NCBI GenBank assembly: GCA_027924585.1 | Contig: BSBM01000001.1 | Coordinates: 55,779,501 to 55,843,500, forward strand | From: Larix kaempferi | Lineage: Eukaryota; Streptophyta; Pinopsida; Pinales; Pinaceae | Length of the DNA stretch: 64,000 nt | Direction: 5' to 3' | In this document: positions 1-11,500 of the stretch, in pieces | Layout of the letters: every line of letters starts with the position of its first letter | Position numbering within the stretch: position 1 is the stretch's first letter | Position numbers and translations under genes: made by a program | Notes under the pieces: model-generated | Seen by the model: the letters and a program-made list of their open reading frames with translations, nothing else | Told to the model about the DNA's origin: nothing | Databases searched by the model: none

Positions 1-426
1 TGTGGTATCCAAGTTCATGTGGGATTAAAAAATAGATCAAATTAAAGGCTACAAAGGGATTGTTTGCTATATCAAGGGTAGTACACATCATCTTGTATTA
101 AGCATTCCAATGAGAATATAAACTTGTTGTTTTGTTATGCAATTCTAATTTGGAAAGAGGTCACAGGGAGTCCACTTTGTATACATGTTTCTTCTTTAAT
201 ATGGACCCATAGCGTTGTAAGTAAAAAGAATTTTGTTTTGCTACTGATCACATAAGAGGAATATATAGGTATAGTTAGCATAGGCAGAATATATAGGTAT
301 AGTTAGCATAGGCGTAGAGGTAGTGTAGTTTCACAACCCAATGGGTTATCTTGGATATCCTTTTAAGGATCTTGTTGTAGTGTATTGTGCTATTCAAAGT
401 ATAATACATGTAGTTTAAAACCTAGT

Positions 427-618
427 TTCTAATAGCAAGATGAAGCATGTGGAGGTTCATGCTCATTATTTGAGATAATTAGTACATGAGAAAGTTGTGT
501 CTCTTAATTATTACAGGACACATGATTATATCATTGATATCTTACTATGCCATTAATAGAAGCATGTTTTAAGAACCTTCAAGCTATGCTTAGACTTCAA
601 GAAGTTCGTTACAAGGGG
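427..618 (+). pseudogene. Copia pol C-terminus (RNase H tail) remnant
   Basis: Read in one frame, this stretch gives a decayed version of the end of a Copia polyprotein. It has a KMKHVEVHAHYLR-like block, then HEKVVSLNYYRT, then a DIIDIL segment in place of the usual ADIFTKPL, and a final LCLDFKKF...TRG block. Stops at 474-476 and two near 553-558 interrupt it. In Copia elements this is the last coding part before the polypurine tract and 3' LTR, and a purine tract does follow. Only the end is present: upstream sequence (1-426) shows no clear reverse transcriptase and is either too decayed to read or rearranged. Family assignment is from motif memory, not alignment. Confidence 0.55.
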
Positions 619-660
619 GTGTAAATATATCATCCCACCTCCTAAATATCTAGAGAGATA

Positions 661-790
661 CACTAACAAGGGGGTGTTGTAATAGTAGGTTCATCCCATC
701 TTTGGATTGTTTGGAGATAATATTGTAATCATGTCAATAGTCGAAGGTCCTTTGGGTAGTCCACTAATTGGATAAACCAACAATTTCCCT
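661..790 (+). repeat. Polypurine tract and truncated 3' LTR of the Copia remnant
   Basis: A purine tract (AACAAGGGGG, 665-674) is followed by TGTTGTAATAG at 675, the arrangement expected at a Copia 3' LTR start. A second similar tract (ACAAGGGGGTG) occurs at 611-621, so the edge may be duplicated. The putative LTR is cut at 790 where the gag-only element begins, so its length and its partner LTR cannot be seen. Confidence 0.45.
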
Positions 791-1282
791 TCTTGAAATT
801 TAATACAAATTTGAAAATTCACCTTCTTCCAATAACGTTTCTTGGATCTTAAACCTAGAATTTTCAGCCTTTAGGACTGATGCAAATTAATGTGCAAAAA
901 AGATTGCAATAGTCACGATAAACAACTTCTAATAGACCCAAGATTCACAACAATTCAGGGAGAAAATATACCAATCATTCCAATGGGTTTCTAGCTCTAT
1001 ACGACAAATTCACATGCATAAACTAGATCGGAAAACTCTTCTTATACACCATATATAATAGAAAAAACAACAAAAATATATGGATTTATTATTATCTTGA
1101 ATATTATTGTTAAGTACCTTAATGATTTTCTCTTGAATGTGTGAAATACACAAGACAATTAAGAGATGGAAATACCCATCCCAAGAATATAAAATGATGA
1201 AATCAAATATGCAATATACATAGTATGGGATAGATAGAATTCTCATATGTATATGATTAATGAATAATGTACATACATACCA
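791..1282 (-). repeat. 3' LTR of the gag-only element
   Basis: It aligns by eye with the right LTR through shared blocks such as GAATTTGAAAATTCACC, CCTAGAATTTTCA, CACATGCATAAAC and AAGAGATGGAAATA. The left edge reads TCTTG, against TGTTG in the other copy. On the plus strand it is followed by CATAGCCCCCTCTG, whose complement is a polypurine tract suited to priming plus-strand synthesis of a minus-strand element. The right edge is estimated to within about 10 bp. Confidence 0.65.
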
Positions 1283-2837
1283 TAGCCCCCTCTGAAGGCT
1301 AGGATGAAATCGATCCACCAAAGTTTCCATAGCTATAGTTAGTCAACAAACCATAGCTCCTTCAACTATATAATCAATCCAACACTATATCCAAGGTAAG
1401 ACATCCTCCTCCTCTTCTTCCTCAAATACATACAAGGGTTTCCAAACTCTAATATTTAGCCTCCAAGAGATGAAACCCTAACCCTAGAATCTAAAATTCT
1501 CCAAGAGAATAAGAAACCCTAGTTTCAAATAGAGAGTGATCAAATGTACAAATAAGAATCTCGAGATAGAAATCATCCACCTCCTCCTCATATATTCCAC
1601 TAGTGTTTCCTAATTAACCCTAGTGCATCACTAAGAGAGAAATCCAAAGAAGAGATACAAATGAATTCATGATGTAATGTGTTGTATGAAAATACTCTCT
1701 CCTTCCTCTAGTTATATAAGAGGTAATGGGAAGCCAACAATATAACATAGGTTATCCTAAGCCTTGCAAGTAAGTCTACTAGACATAAGCAAGCCACAAA
1801 TAAGTGAAGTGATCCACTCCTAGAGTACAAGTGTCAAGATCCATTGATGATGTTGTGAGAAATGGTAGTGAAGCAAGGAAAATACACATCACTCCATCCT
1901 AATTACCATAGACTTAATCCATCCTCCAAATCCAAGTAGTCCATTAAGGAAGCTAACCCTTGCAATAACACTATCGAATCCCCAAACATATCCAAGCCAT
2001 CTCCAATCCTCCAAACAGGAAACCAAGATGCCACATTCCATTTAGGTCTTGTATCCCCCCTACAAAATGCACAATGATCCTCATATCCTATAGGGAATTC
2101 TCCTACCAGGTGAATCCTCCATGTGGCCATCATGTAGGGTGCTCACCATCTAGGAAAGAGATCTACAACTCCCTCGAGAAGAACATTGATATATCGATCA
2201 TTTGATCTTTGGGATCCATTAATCAAGCTATCAAAGTGTGCATATCCATCACATACCATCTCTCATGATAAAATTCATATAATCATACCATCCAAGCAAT
2301 GAAAATACAACATGTACCCCGAATTTCATGAAGCACCCAAAACATGGTGTAAACACTTTCAGAGTAACCTAAAAGTATAACATTCCCTCTTTACATGGAA
2401 AGTGTTTACAATGACACCTATCCAATCCCTCTGCAATTCAACCAAATATTTTATCTATAAATCAATATTGGTTGTGGTCCCATAATTAACTACTATCATA
2501 TGCAATAAAGCTATTATTGATTCCATCACACCTTTTCGATCATCTAGTGAATAGTGACCTCCTGTGAATATATATGAATGTCCCCTTGGATCAATAGTTA
2601 ACTACCACCCTCCATCATCCTTAACACCAATAGGTACCACATCATAAGATAAATAGGACAACTTGCAAAGATAATCATATCTCCATGCAAGATAAAATCA
2701 ATCCTAGGATACAAAGCTCATGGTATAGTCATCAAACTATGTAATTCCACCATAAACCTATCATCATGAGAATCCCTCTCATGCACCTCAAATGTTATCA
2801 CAACTAAATAATCCTAAACTAAGCCAACTCCATCATC
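1283..2837. other. Internal region of the gag-only element, nothing recognised
   Basis: This 1.5-kb stretch between the 3' LTR and the small minus-strand ORF has no protein domain I recognise on either strand. A 76-codon minus-strand open frame at 1903-2133 has no known motif. In a full Copia element this interval would hold integrase, RT and RNase H; none of their hallmark motifs (GKGY, DDM, ADIFTK) is visible. Confidence 0.4.
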
Positions 2838-3293
2838 TCAAGAGAATATTGAAGCAATGTTATCATCGTGGGAAAATCCATCTATTTGGGAGAATCCATA
2901 ATCCTTGGATCTATACTTTATAATGCTCCCATTAGCTACAACTCTAAAATCAATCTTAGCAACATCCTCCATGAAGGAATCACACCTCTCCTCAATTGTA
3001 CAACTGAAAGTATCCTGGATGGAAGAAACCAATTCTATATATAGCTTGGGTGGTACACTCACCCCTACATGCTCTCGAGCCACTAGATCAACAATATCCA
3101 CATTCTCTTTGATCGCCATAGTAGAACCCTGCACATTGAAAGATCTCACATTCAGAGTGCAAGGATCAAAACCCAGGTTAGCATGTGCCTCCTGAGAAAG
3201 AGAAGGTCCAGCCAACCTCTTTCTAGAATATTTGTGTGTTATTGGATTAACAAGTAACCTATAAATTCTACCCTCTCTCACCCCTCTAGCCAA
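2838..3293 (-). pseudogene. Unrecognised ORF downstream of gag in the gag-only element
   Basis: An open frame of 151 codons lies on the same strand as the gag remnant and 3' of its zinc knuckle. The product is mixed-charge with no zinc finger, membrane segment or catalytic motif that I recognise. Its position suggests a C-terminal extension of gag or an element-specific second ORF. No Copia pol motif is present. It is flanked by stop-rich sequence and is probably no longer expressed. Confidence 0.3.
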
Positions 3294-3714
3294 TGTCCTA
3301 GAAATTTCTTGGATGTGGTCACCAATGGTGCACTATTGCCCCTCAAAAGAAACCCTTGAATGTATATGTGTCATAAAACAAAACAAAAGGATATTTTTCC
3401 TAAAATACAGAAAAAATAAAGTAACACTTATCTCAAGAACATCACATAGAGGCAATTGGGATCAAATGGACCCTACTGCTCTCTTAGGTTACATGACATC
3501 ATCACCAAGCTTCATGGCCATATCTCTTTCTTTCTCTTAAATCCTGGTTAATAGTGACTTTCCATATGTCATATGTCTCAAAGCTCCATTTCCCACATAG
3601 CAACCAACACTAGACACAGTGTTAGTACATGAATGAGAAGACATGGAAAATGAAGTATCAAACCGAGAGGTCATCTCCTCAACTCCTACTATACTCCCAA
3701 CTGCAACCCACTTC

Positions 3715-4440
3715 ACACCCTTTCCCTTCTTAAATGGACATTATCCTACATAATGTCCCATCTCATGAAATCGAAAGAAAATGACTTTATAGAGGTATTT
3801 ATTCCTTATATTTCCCATATTTATTCTTGAATCCTTTGTTTCCACCCTTCTTCATATTTCTAATGAGATCGATGGCATATACTTCCCCATGTTTTTCTGA
3901 ACATGACTACAATTTGATTTCTTCCTTCATGAGAGAAACCCATATATTTGGGAAATATGGCAGTTTATCTTGAGCATAGATACCTTGAGAAAAAGGTGTT
4001 TAGGAAAGAGAAAGACTTTAAGGGTGATAGATGTTATCCCACCCTTACTTTATTTTCAACAACATCCAATTTATCCTTCAATTAATTGATCTTGGTCAAA
4101 TAGTTCACCATAGTATCTATCTTTCTCATGCGAACGACTAAAAGTTGGTTTTGCAAGAGTATATGTTGAAAGCAACAAGAATTCTAAAATAACTTAACCA
4201 AATAATCAAGCATGCTCTTACCTAAGGCTAAGATCTTATCAACAATGTGTAGGATGGAGTTATTCTTCATGGAATCAATAATGGTTCTCTTCACTTTGGC
4301 TTCCTTCTCCTAATGAGTGGCCAATTGTGTTGGATTAGTAGGTTCTAGAATTTTTTATTCAACATGTTCCCAAAGATCAAACTCCTCCATTAGGATTTGA
4401 GTCTCGAGCTTCCTTGGAACAAAATTTGAACATCCAACCT
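3715..4440 (-). pseudogene. Decayed Copia-type gag with zinc-knuckle remnant
   Basis: Reading the minus strand from about 4440 down gives a UBN2-like gag signature: ILMEEFDLWEHVE, then PTNPTQLATH, then EKEAKVKRTIIDSM and LALGKSMLDYLVKLF. A knuckle-like block follows at 3715-3783 (FRFHEMGHYVG, stop, CPFKKGKG); its first two cysteines are lost and a stop has replaced one residue. Several further stops and shifts occur. UBN2/DUF4219-type gag followed by a CCHC knuckle is typical of plant Copia elements and fits the iMet-type primer-binding site beside it. Confidence 0.55.
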
Positions 4441-4670
4441 ATCACACTTTCTTATACTAACAATAACCTTACATACACTAATGGAGTATTAAGTGAAAAA
4501 ATCAACAATACATGATTTAGATAAAATAACCCTTCCAAGGGTGAAGGTCATTATCTCAATTGACATAGCGTTTCACACTTGATGAACTCAACTAGGTTAA
4601 GCACCTGACCTAGGCAATCACTAGTTGAAATACAACTCCCTCTTGCTCAAGAGTGATCTCAACTACAACT

Positions 4671-4682
4671 ACTTTGATACCA
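4671..4682 (-). other. Primer-binding site, initiator-Met tRNA type
   Basis: On the minus strand this reads TGGTATCAAAGT, matching the common plant Copia site TGGTATCAGAGC at 10 of 12 positions. It abuts the end of the right-hand LTR, exactly where a 5' primer-binding site belongs, and proves the minus orientation of the element. Confidence 0.7.
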
Positions 4683-5055
4683 TGTTGAAATTTCATTTGC
4701 ACCAAGAAATTACTGCGAATTTGAAAATTCACCTTCTTTTAAGAAGGTTCCTTAGATATAAAACCTAGAATTTTCATCCTTTAGGATTGTTGTACAACAA
4801 TGTCATAATGGCAATAATTCACTTCTAGTAGCCCAAAAATTAATGGCAATTTAAGAAGAAAATACACCATTCATTCGAATGAGTTTCCATCCCTTTGGAG
4901 AAACTGCACATGCATAAACAAGATCTAAAAAATATTCTTATACAACATATATAACAATAAACACAACAACAATAGATGGTTGTACTATTATCATCAATCT
5001 TAGTGTTAATTTTATTGATAGTTTTCTTTTATGTGTGCCAAATAAGAAAGACATT
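4683..5055 (-). repeat. 5' LTR of the gag-only element, first part
   Basis: It begins TGTTGAAATTT and is homologous to 791-1150. It stops at 5055 where the gypsy 5' LTR starts; the homology resumes at 17780. Confidence 0.65.
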
Positions 5056-5850
5056 TGTTGGCAGGCGGTTATGATGGGTTATTATCACAGCACCTCGAGT
5101 GCTGCGATACCTTGAAAGGCAGAAGGCCGAGCACAAATGATGTTAGTTTTTTGTATTTTTGGGTCAATTGTATCGCGGTAGGCGGGTTTTTGGGTCATTT
5201 GGACCATGATAGTTAGATTTTGGGTCATTTGCTCGAAGTGTCAGTTAGAAAGTTGTTAATAAGTGGACAAGAAATGTAAAGGTGAAAGCCTATAAATAAT
5301 CATAGATGTGTAAGTGATGGATATCTGGGATTATGCATCTTTGATTGTGTATCTGAGATCAAGAGATCTGTGAGATCTATATTTTGCGGAGATGTTGTAT
5401 CTGGGTTTTTGCAGAGTTAATATGATATGACAGAGTTGTTTTGCGGAATCCCTATGTCTCTTATGTTCACCAGTGGTAATGCATGTTGCAATATATGAAT
5501 GATGCTATGTTTTCTTGCTACAATTAAATTATGCTTTACTGTTATATTTGTTGCAATGATGAATGTTTCTGTTGAATGATGCTATGAATATAAGTAATGT
5601 CGAAGTTAAATGCATAGATCTACTTCTGAAATGTCGCAATAAGTTAAGTAATTAAGCCTCAAACATCCTCCTTCATTCGGTGGAAACATGGTTTCGTCAA
5701 CTCTCCCTTGAACATCTCGGGTGAGACCTCATCTGCTCTGCAAGTGTTGTTGGATGGGGTTAAACCTGTCTAGGCCGATGCTTAGGGAGATTGCAGTGGT
5801 TCGGGTGTCAACAGTGAGTGGAACCCCTGTCGTATGGGTTTGTGTCAACA
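5056..5850 (+). repeat. 5' LTR of the gypsy element
   Basis: It runs from TGTTGGCAGG to TGTCAACA and is nearly colinear with 16985-17779. It carries a TATA-like box at 5291-5297, so U3 would be about the first 260 bp. Differences from the 3' copy are mostly transitions plus a few short indels. Confidence 0.9.
5291..5297 (+). promoter_or_regulatory. TATA-like box in the gypsy 5' LTR
   Basis: TATAAAT follows AAAGCC about 235 bp into the LTR; the 3' LTR keeps the same box at 17220-17226. This is the expected place for the element's core promoter. Confidence 0.5.
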
Positions 5851-5852
5851 AA

Positions 5853-5870
5853 TGGTTCCGTTCCCGGGAC
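5853..5870 (+). other. Primer-binding site of the gypsy element
   Basis: TGGTTCCGTTCCCGGGAC lies two bases after the 5' LTR. It resembles the site complementary to tRNA-Asp used by many Tat/Athila-type elements (TGGCGCCGTTGCCGGGGA), matching at about 14 of 18 positions. The mismatches could be decay or a different tRNA. Confidence 0.5.
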
Positions 5871-6001
5871 CTAGCGCGAAGTGAAAGGAGGATATGTTGT
5901 GGCATCCGACGCAACCAGAGATACAAAGCTGGTTTGATTAGAAGTTGCAGTAATTTGATGAAGAAGAAAGTCAGAACACTCGACTGACAGTAGATCAGTG
6001 G

Positions 6002-8587
6002 GTGGAAAGATATATTCGCGACGGTCCGCATGAATATTTTTTCTGTGAATTCCCAGTCATCTTGTTCGAGTGGTTGGCAAAGTTGACCTTTCAGAAGAGG
6101 AACTTCCAAGGTGGTGAACCTATGACCTGGACCTCAGAGCTGATCCAAGAACTGCAGGAAGTCGACAACAAAGCATCACGGGCTGTCAAAGTGTGGATTG
6201 ATATCATATTGGAAGGTTATATCGCTGAATTTGCGGTTGATACGAAAAATTCTTATAGTGAAGCTGAAATATATTTCTTCCGCAGACCCCGGGGAAGGTT
6301 TATTTTGTTGCTCCAACTGTCCATTAACTTTGCTTATTTGCGAGAAGGGCATATTTAAGATGCACCTTGATCAGTAGGAACCTTGGTGGGTGGATGCCGT
6401 GGGTATCATGATAATAGGGGGGGCGGTACATGGAATGATAAGGGGTAGATGGGTGCAGGTCATGATGAGACTGTGAGTGAATCCGAGAAAGAGAGTGGTC
6501 TTACAAGGGGAGGAGCAAGGTTTCGATAGGAAAAGAGGCAGAGGACAGGAGAAGGTCCTGCTGCGATCGAACTGCAAGGCTGCGAAGGAAGACCACATGG
6601 GATGAAGCGACCTCACAGTCCGGACAAGGACAACCAGGCTACGTCCAAGATAGAGGTAGGGCCAAACCCCAATGGAAACATACCCACACCTCTGCTTACT
6701 ATCTCTCAACCAGTAATAAATACAACTACAGCACCATCAAGTCAACAGAAGTTAATTGCTAGAAGCTCAGCGACTGGAGGAAGGATGCCTAGGATGGCGG
6801 GCGAGGATCCTAAGTTACTGTTGTTCCATGGAAATGGAATAGATAACCCTGAGCAGTACTGGTTTTTATGTGAAGTGGTATGGACCGTAAAGCAGATCAC
6901 TGATGATAATGCTAAGAAAGGATAGTTAGCGACAACTCTGCGAGGTTGCGCATTAGACTGGTTTATGAAGTTTGTTCTAGTCCCTACAGGAGCTCCGGAG
7001 AAGAAGCTAGACAATATCAGGAACGGATTGATTGCAGAATTCAAAAAACCCAAGTCTGAAGCACAATATATTACAGAACTGAAATAAATTAAGCAGTATC
7101 CCAATGAAATGGTGTGGGACTTTGACCATTGATTTAAAACGCTAATGGCGAGGGTTAGTTTTGAAATGAGCACTGTCCAACACAAGGAATGGTTCATCGC
7201 GGCACTGCTCCCATACATGCGACTACCGCTGATGCAACTGAACATTACAACGCCTAGTGAAGCTCTGGAGATTGCATAGTGATTGGAGGCATCGCCAATT
7301 GGTGAAAATGTAGTTGGGATGTCGCAAATTTAGACACAGCTGGCTAACCTGACCATATAGCTACAAGATCTTAAGAAGGGAAAGGAGCAGCGTGAAGAAG
7401 TATGGTGTACGAGATGTCGAGGAGAAGGGAATACTAAGGATAATTGCCCAGACTTCCACAATTATCTGGTTTCGGGAGCACCGAACCCATTGAGTGGCGG
7501 TGGCATGCCGTGGTGTCGCGTCTGTCAAGTATATGGGCACTGCCATGAGGAATGCCAATACATGTAGAAGATGGTCACAAAACTAATGAATCTGTATTGT
7601 ACATTCTGTAAATCTGTGGGACATGAAGACAAATATTGTCATGCATATGGGTTGCTAAATTAGAGAACGTACGATGCATTCTATGTGAAGGATGACCAGT
7701 GTGCCGTACAACAACCGCAACCACAGGTAGCCCAGCTGCTACCTCAACCACAGGTACAGTTTGTACTGCAGCAGCAGCCACAACAGTTTATGTTGTAATA
7801 TACTCAGATGCAAATGGCTCCACAACAGCTAAAATATGTTCAACAACCACAGTATGCACAGCAAGGGCAAGGCATGCAACCGAATCCTATGCAACAACAA
7901 TTCAATCAATCGCAGTACCAACAGTAAGGCAGATTCCATGGAGGATTCCAGGGTAGACGTGGTGGAGGATTTGGTTGCGGAGGAGGACGAGGAGGTTGTG
8001 GACCTATTCAGTGTTATCATTGTGCGGTATGGGGACACTACCAACGAGATTGTCCACTATTGCAGACGCAGTGTACGTTCTGCTTTGTTAAAAATCATAC
8101 TATAGAAAACTGCCTGCAGCTAATTGCATGATGGCAAGCAGGGAACGTTCCAAAATTGAAAAATCAGAATCAGGCGTGGCAGCTGGTACAAAATCAAGTG
8201 CATCAATCGGCGTAGAACCAGAACCAATGCCCAAATCAGAATGCTAATCAGAATGTGAACCAACCAGGGAATCTGCCGTCGAACCAGAATCAGGGTGCGA
8301 GTGTTGCGACAATTTCTGTGGAGCCCAGACCACAAGATGCAGTTGTTGCAGTTATCACTTGTGGAGGTGCAATAACTGGAGGGGATAGCTCACACCCGCT
8401 CATTCGATTGGCAGGGCAGAAGAAGGTGTCATTTGACATGGAGTCCGAGCATGATTCATTCTTTCAGGCACATCATGCGATGGACCAGGATCGTGGTAAG
8501 GCTATTACTTGCTACATGCCCCTTGTCTTTGATGCTCCTTCAGAGGCAGGTCCATCGACACAGTTTAGAACCTTGAAGAAGTTTTTT
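6002..8587 (+). pseudogene. Gypsy gag with five CCHC zinc knuckles, broken by stops
   Basis: The capsid-like part (about 6785-7290) has PRMAGEDPKLLLFHG, then LATTLRGCALDWFM and WDFDH-FKTLMARV, the retrotransposon-gag fold signature. It is followed by knuckles at about 7399-7452 (its His is changed to Asn), 7508-7558, 7591-7641, 8008-8058 and 8068-8118. A glutamine-rich linker (about 7700-7925) separates knuckles 3 and 4, and a second Gln/Asn-rich stretch follows. Stops fall at about 6922, 7084, 7127, 7277, 7330, 7360, 7564, 7662, 7795, 7926 and others; most are TAG. Gag packages element RNA in virus-like particles. Five knuckles is more than the usual one or two. Confidence 0.8.
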
Positions 8588-11500
8588 TAGAGCTGTTTAT
8601 TGTTGGCAAGAGATCCCACAGCCCTTGCTGAGATAGAGGGATTGTTGCAGCGTCTAGCTAGGGGACGACAAGAGTCCGCGGTAAACTCCTTACGGTGACG
8701 GAAGACTGGTAAGGAGATGCGCATGAACATACAAATTGGGGACCATGAAGTTGATTCGGTTATTCTGGATCTTGGTTTAGTTGTCAACATCTTGACCAAG
8801 AAGGCATGGTAGAAAATGGGGAGCCCCCCATTGAGCTAGTCTCATGTACAGCTCTGACTAGCTAATCACGTGAAGGTGACACCCATTGGGAGAGTTCCAC
8901 ACCTGGTGGTGGACATTGAGGGAATGAAGACTTATGCCGACTTTGACGTCATTGAAGTAGTTGAAGGGAGCAGCTCTTATCCTACGTTGCTGGGGATTGG
9001 ATGGGATAATGATAGTGGAGCGGTGATCAACTTCAAGCAGTGGATGATGATTTTTGAAAACCACAATCTCAAAGTTATAGCCCCATTGGATCGGATTGAA
9101 GGACACAGATACATTGAACCAATGAAGGACTAAGATCCCAGTGGATGGGACCATGCATTCAATATTTTCGAGGATTATATTCATCCAACTGCCAACAGTG
9201 AGCTTGGATGGTGCAGTGACAGCTCCGTGTCTTTCAACTTTGATGATGCTTTAGAACATTGGCAGAATCGCTTGCATGAGGTGTCGCTCCACAAGTGTGG
9301 GTTAATCACGTAGTCACTATGCCGTGTTGCGACTAAAATAGTCACACTACCAGTATATGAAGGGATTCCTGGCTTGTATGACTTTCTGGTGAAGTTTGGG
9401 GAAAAAGTTTCAGAACCATAGGGACTACTCGCATTAGAGGAAGCACTGAAGGCTACTCCGGCACGCTAGTGGGCGACACATTAGAAATCAATTGATAAAT
9501 GGTCACAATGCCGGAGATTGATGATGGTTCGTTTCAGCGATACCGAGGTTCACCACACAGGGAAATGAGATGGTCAGGATAACCTTGGCAGTCATTTGAT
9601 GGAGTGCCAGACATTGTGGGCATCGTGGCCAAGAGATGAGTGGGTCCATGCCTTTATCCATACTTTGGACAAGATGCCGCTATCATGGTATACTGTAGTT
9701 GAGTTGCGAGGAGAAATTACTACTTGGTTGGAGTTGACGGTATGCTTTACTCATACGTTCAGCTTCGCAAATGCCAACCCAGATGTCCATAATGCTTTGC
9801 AGCTCATCCGTGATGTGGTTCTGAAGGTTGTTCTAGTGGCATATCCCGTGGATCCGCATACACACTGCCAAATGCAATCCATGATGGAATGTTATAATAT
9901 CACCGGTGGGCCAGAGAACGGTGATGACCCACGGAATGTCAATATTCCAAAGTCTAAACGGAGTCTCGATGTTGTAGCACCTGATGCGCGAAGTGATCTG
10001 ATCAGTCAGCCACTGAAAATCTGTAAGATCAACATTGGAACATAGGATAGTCCAAAGTTCATGAATGTTGGGGACTATTGGGATGATGAGATGATGGGAA
10101 AGGTCACCGACTTGCTACATGAATTCCAAGACTTGTTTCCTACTAAGTTTTCTAAAATGAAGGGTATCTTGGGTGATTTAGGGGAGATGAAGATCCCGCT
10201 GAAACTAGACGCCAAGCCAATTAGACAGCGCCCATATTGACTAAATCCACGCCATAAGGAGAGGGTCAAGGTAGAACTTGATCGCATGCTGGATGCTGGA
10301 ATTATTGAACCAGTTAAGAAGTCAGAATGGATCAGTCCTATGGTGGTGCAGGACAAGAAGACTGGTGAAGTACGCATTTGTGTTGATTTGTGGAAGTTGA
10401 ATGACACCTGCTTGCATGATCCCTTTTCGACCCCATTTACTGATGAGGTGCTTGAGGGCATGTGTGCCCAGGAGATGTATTCTTTCACAGATGGGTTCTC
10501 TGGCTATCATCAGATCCGAATCGCCAAAGAAGACCACCACAAGACAACTTTTGTGACAGAGTGGGGTTGTTTTCAGTACACCGTGATGCCGTTTGGGTTG
10601 AAGAACGCACCTGCAATATTCTCGCAGGTTTTTGTTGCCGCATTCTGGGATTTCCTTCAGAAGTTTTTGCAGGTATGCATGGATGACTGGACAGTCTATG
10701 GTTTGATCAACGATCATCTAGAAAAATCTATGGTTGATGCTGGAGCATTTCCAACGGCATCAAATATCGCTAAACTTGAAGAAGTGCATCTTTTGTGCAT
10801 CGTTTGGAATACTGCTAGGTCACATTGTGTGCAAGCAGGGGTTGTTAGTCGATCCAACAAATATTGTGCTCATTTTGAGCTTAACAATGCTGACTAACGT
10901 TAAGCAGTTGAGGGAGACGTTGGGACATAGCAGGTATTATTGCAAGTTCATTAGGGGTTATGTAGCGATCACAACCCCTAGGGAGAATTTATTGAAGAAA
11001 GATGCAGTGTTTCAATGGAGCCCTGAATGTCAATATAGTTTTGAGACACTGAAAGCTAAAATGGCTTCAGCACCAATACTAGTATTTCCGGACTTGAGTA
11101 AGGAATTCCATGTCCACATTGATTCATCATCAATCGCAGTAGGTATGGTGCCGGCACAACTAGGAGAGGGGGATCTCGATCACCCCATTCCTTTCGCAGG
11201 TCTGAATTTTTCATCTGCAGAAAGAAACTATACCACCACAGAAAGGGAAGGCCTGGCGATGGTCTATGTGCTGTAGAAGTTTCGACACTACTTATTGGGA
11301 GGCCACTTTAAGATGTTCACAGACAATTCTGCCTTAAAATACTTGGTCAATAAGCCTGTGTTGGGGGGGAAGATATGTTGTTGGCTACTTCTTTTTCAGG
11401 AGTTCGATTTTGAAGTGATTGTGAAGCCAGGACATTTGAATGCCAGACCTGATCATCTATCGTCGATTGAGACAGGAGAGGAGCCCACTAACATTGACGA

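Noticed and set aside
5721-6109. Minus-strand and overlapping frames across the gypsy LTR and primer-binding site.
   Set aside because: They are shadows of LTR and leader sequence with no motif and opposite orientation to the element.
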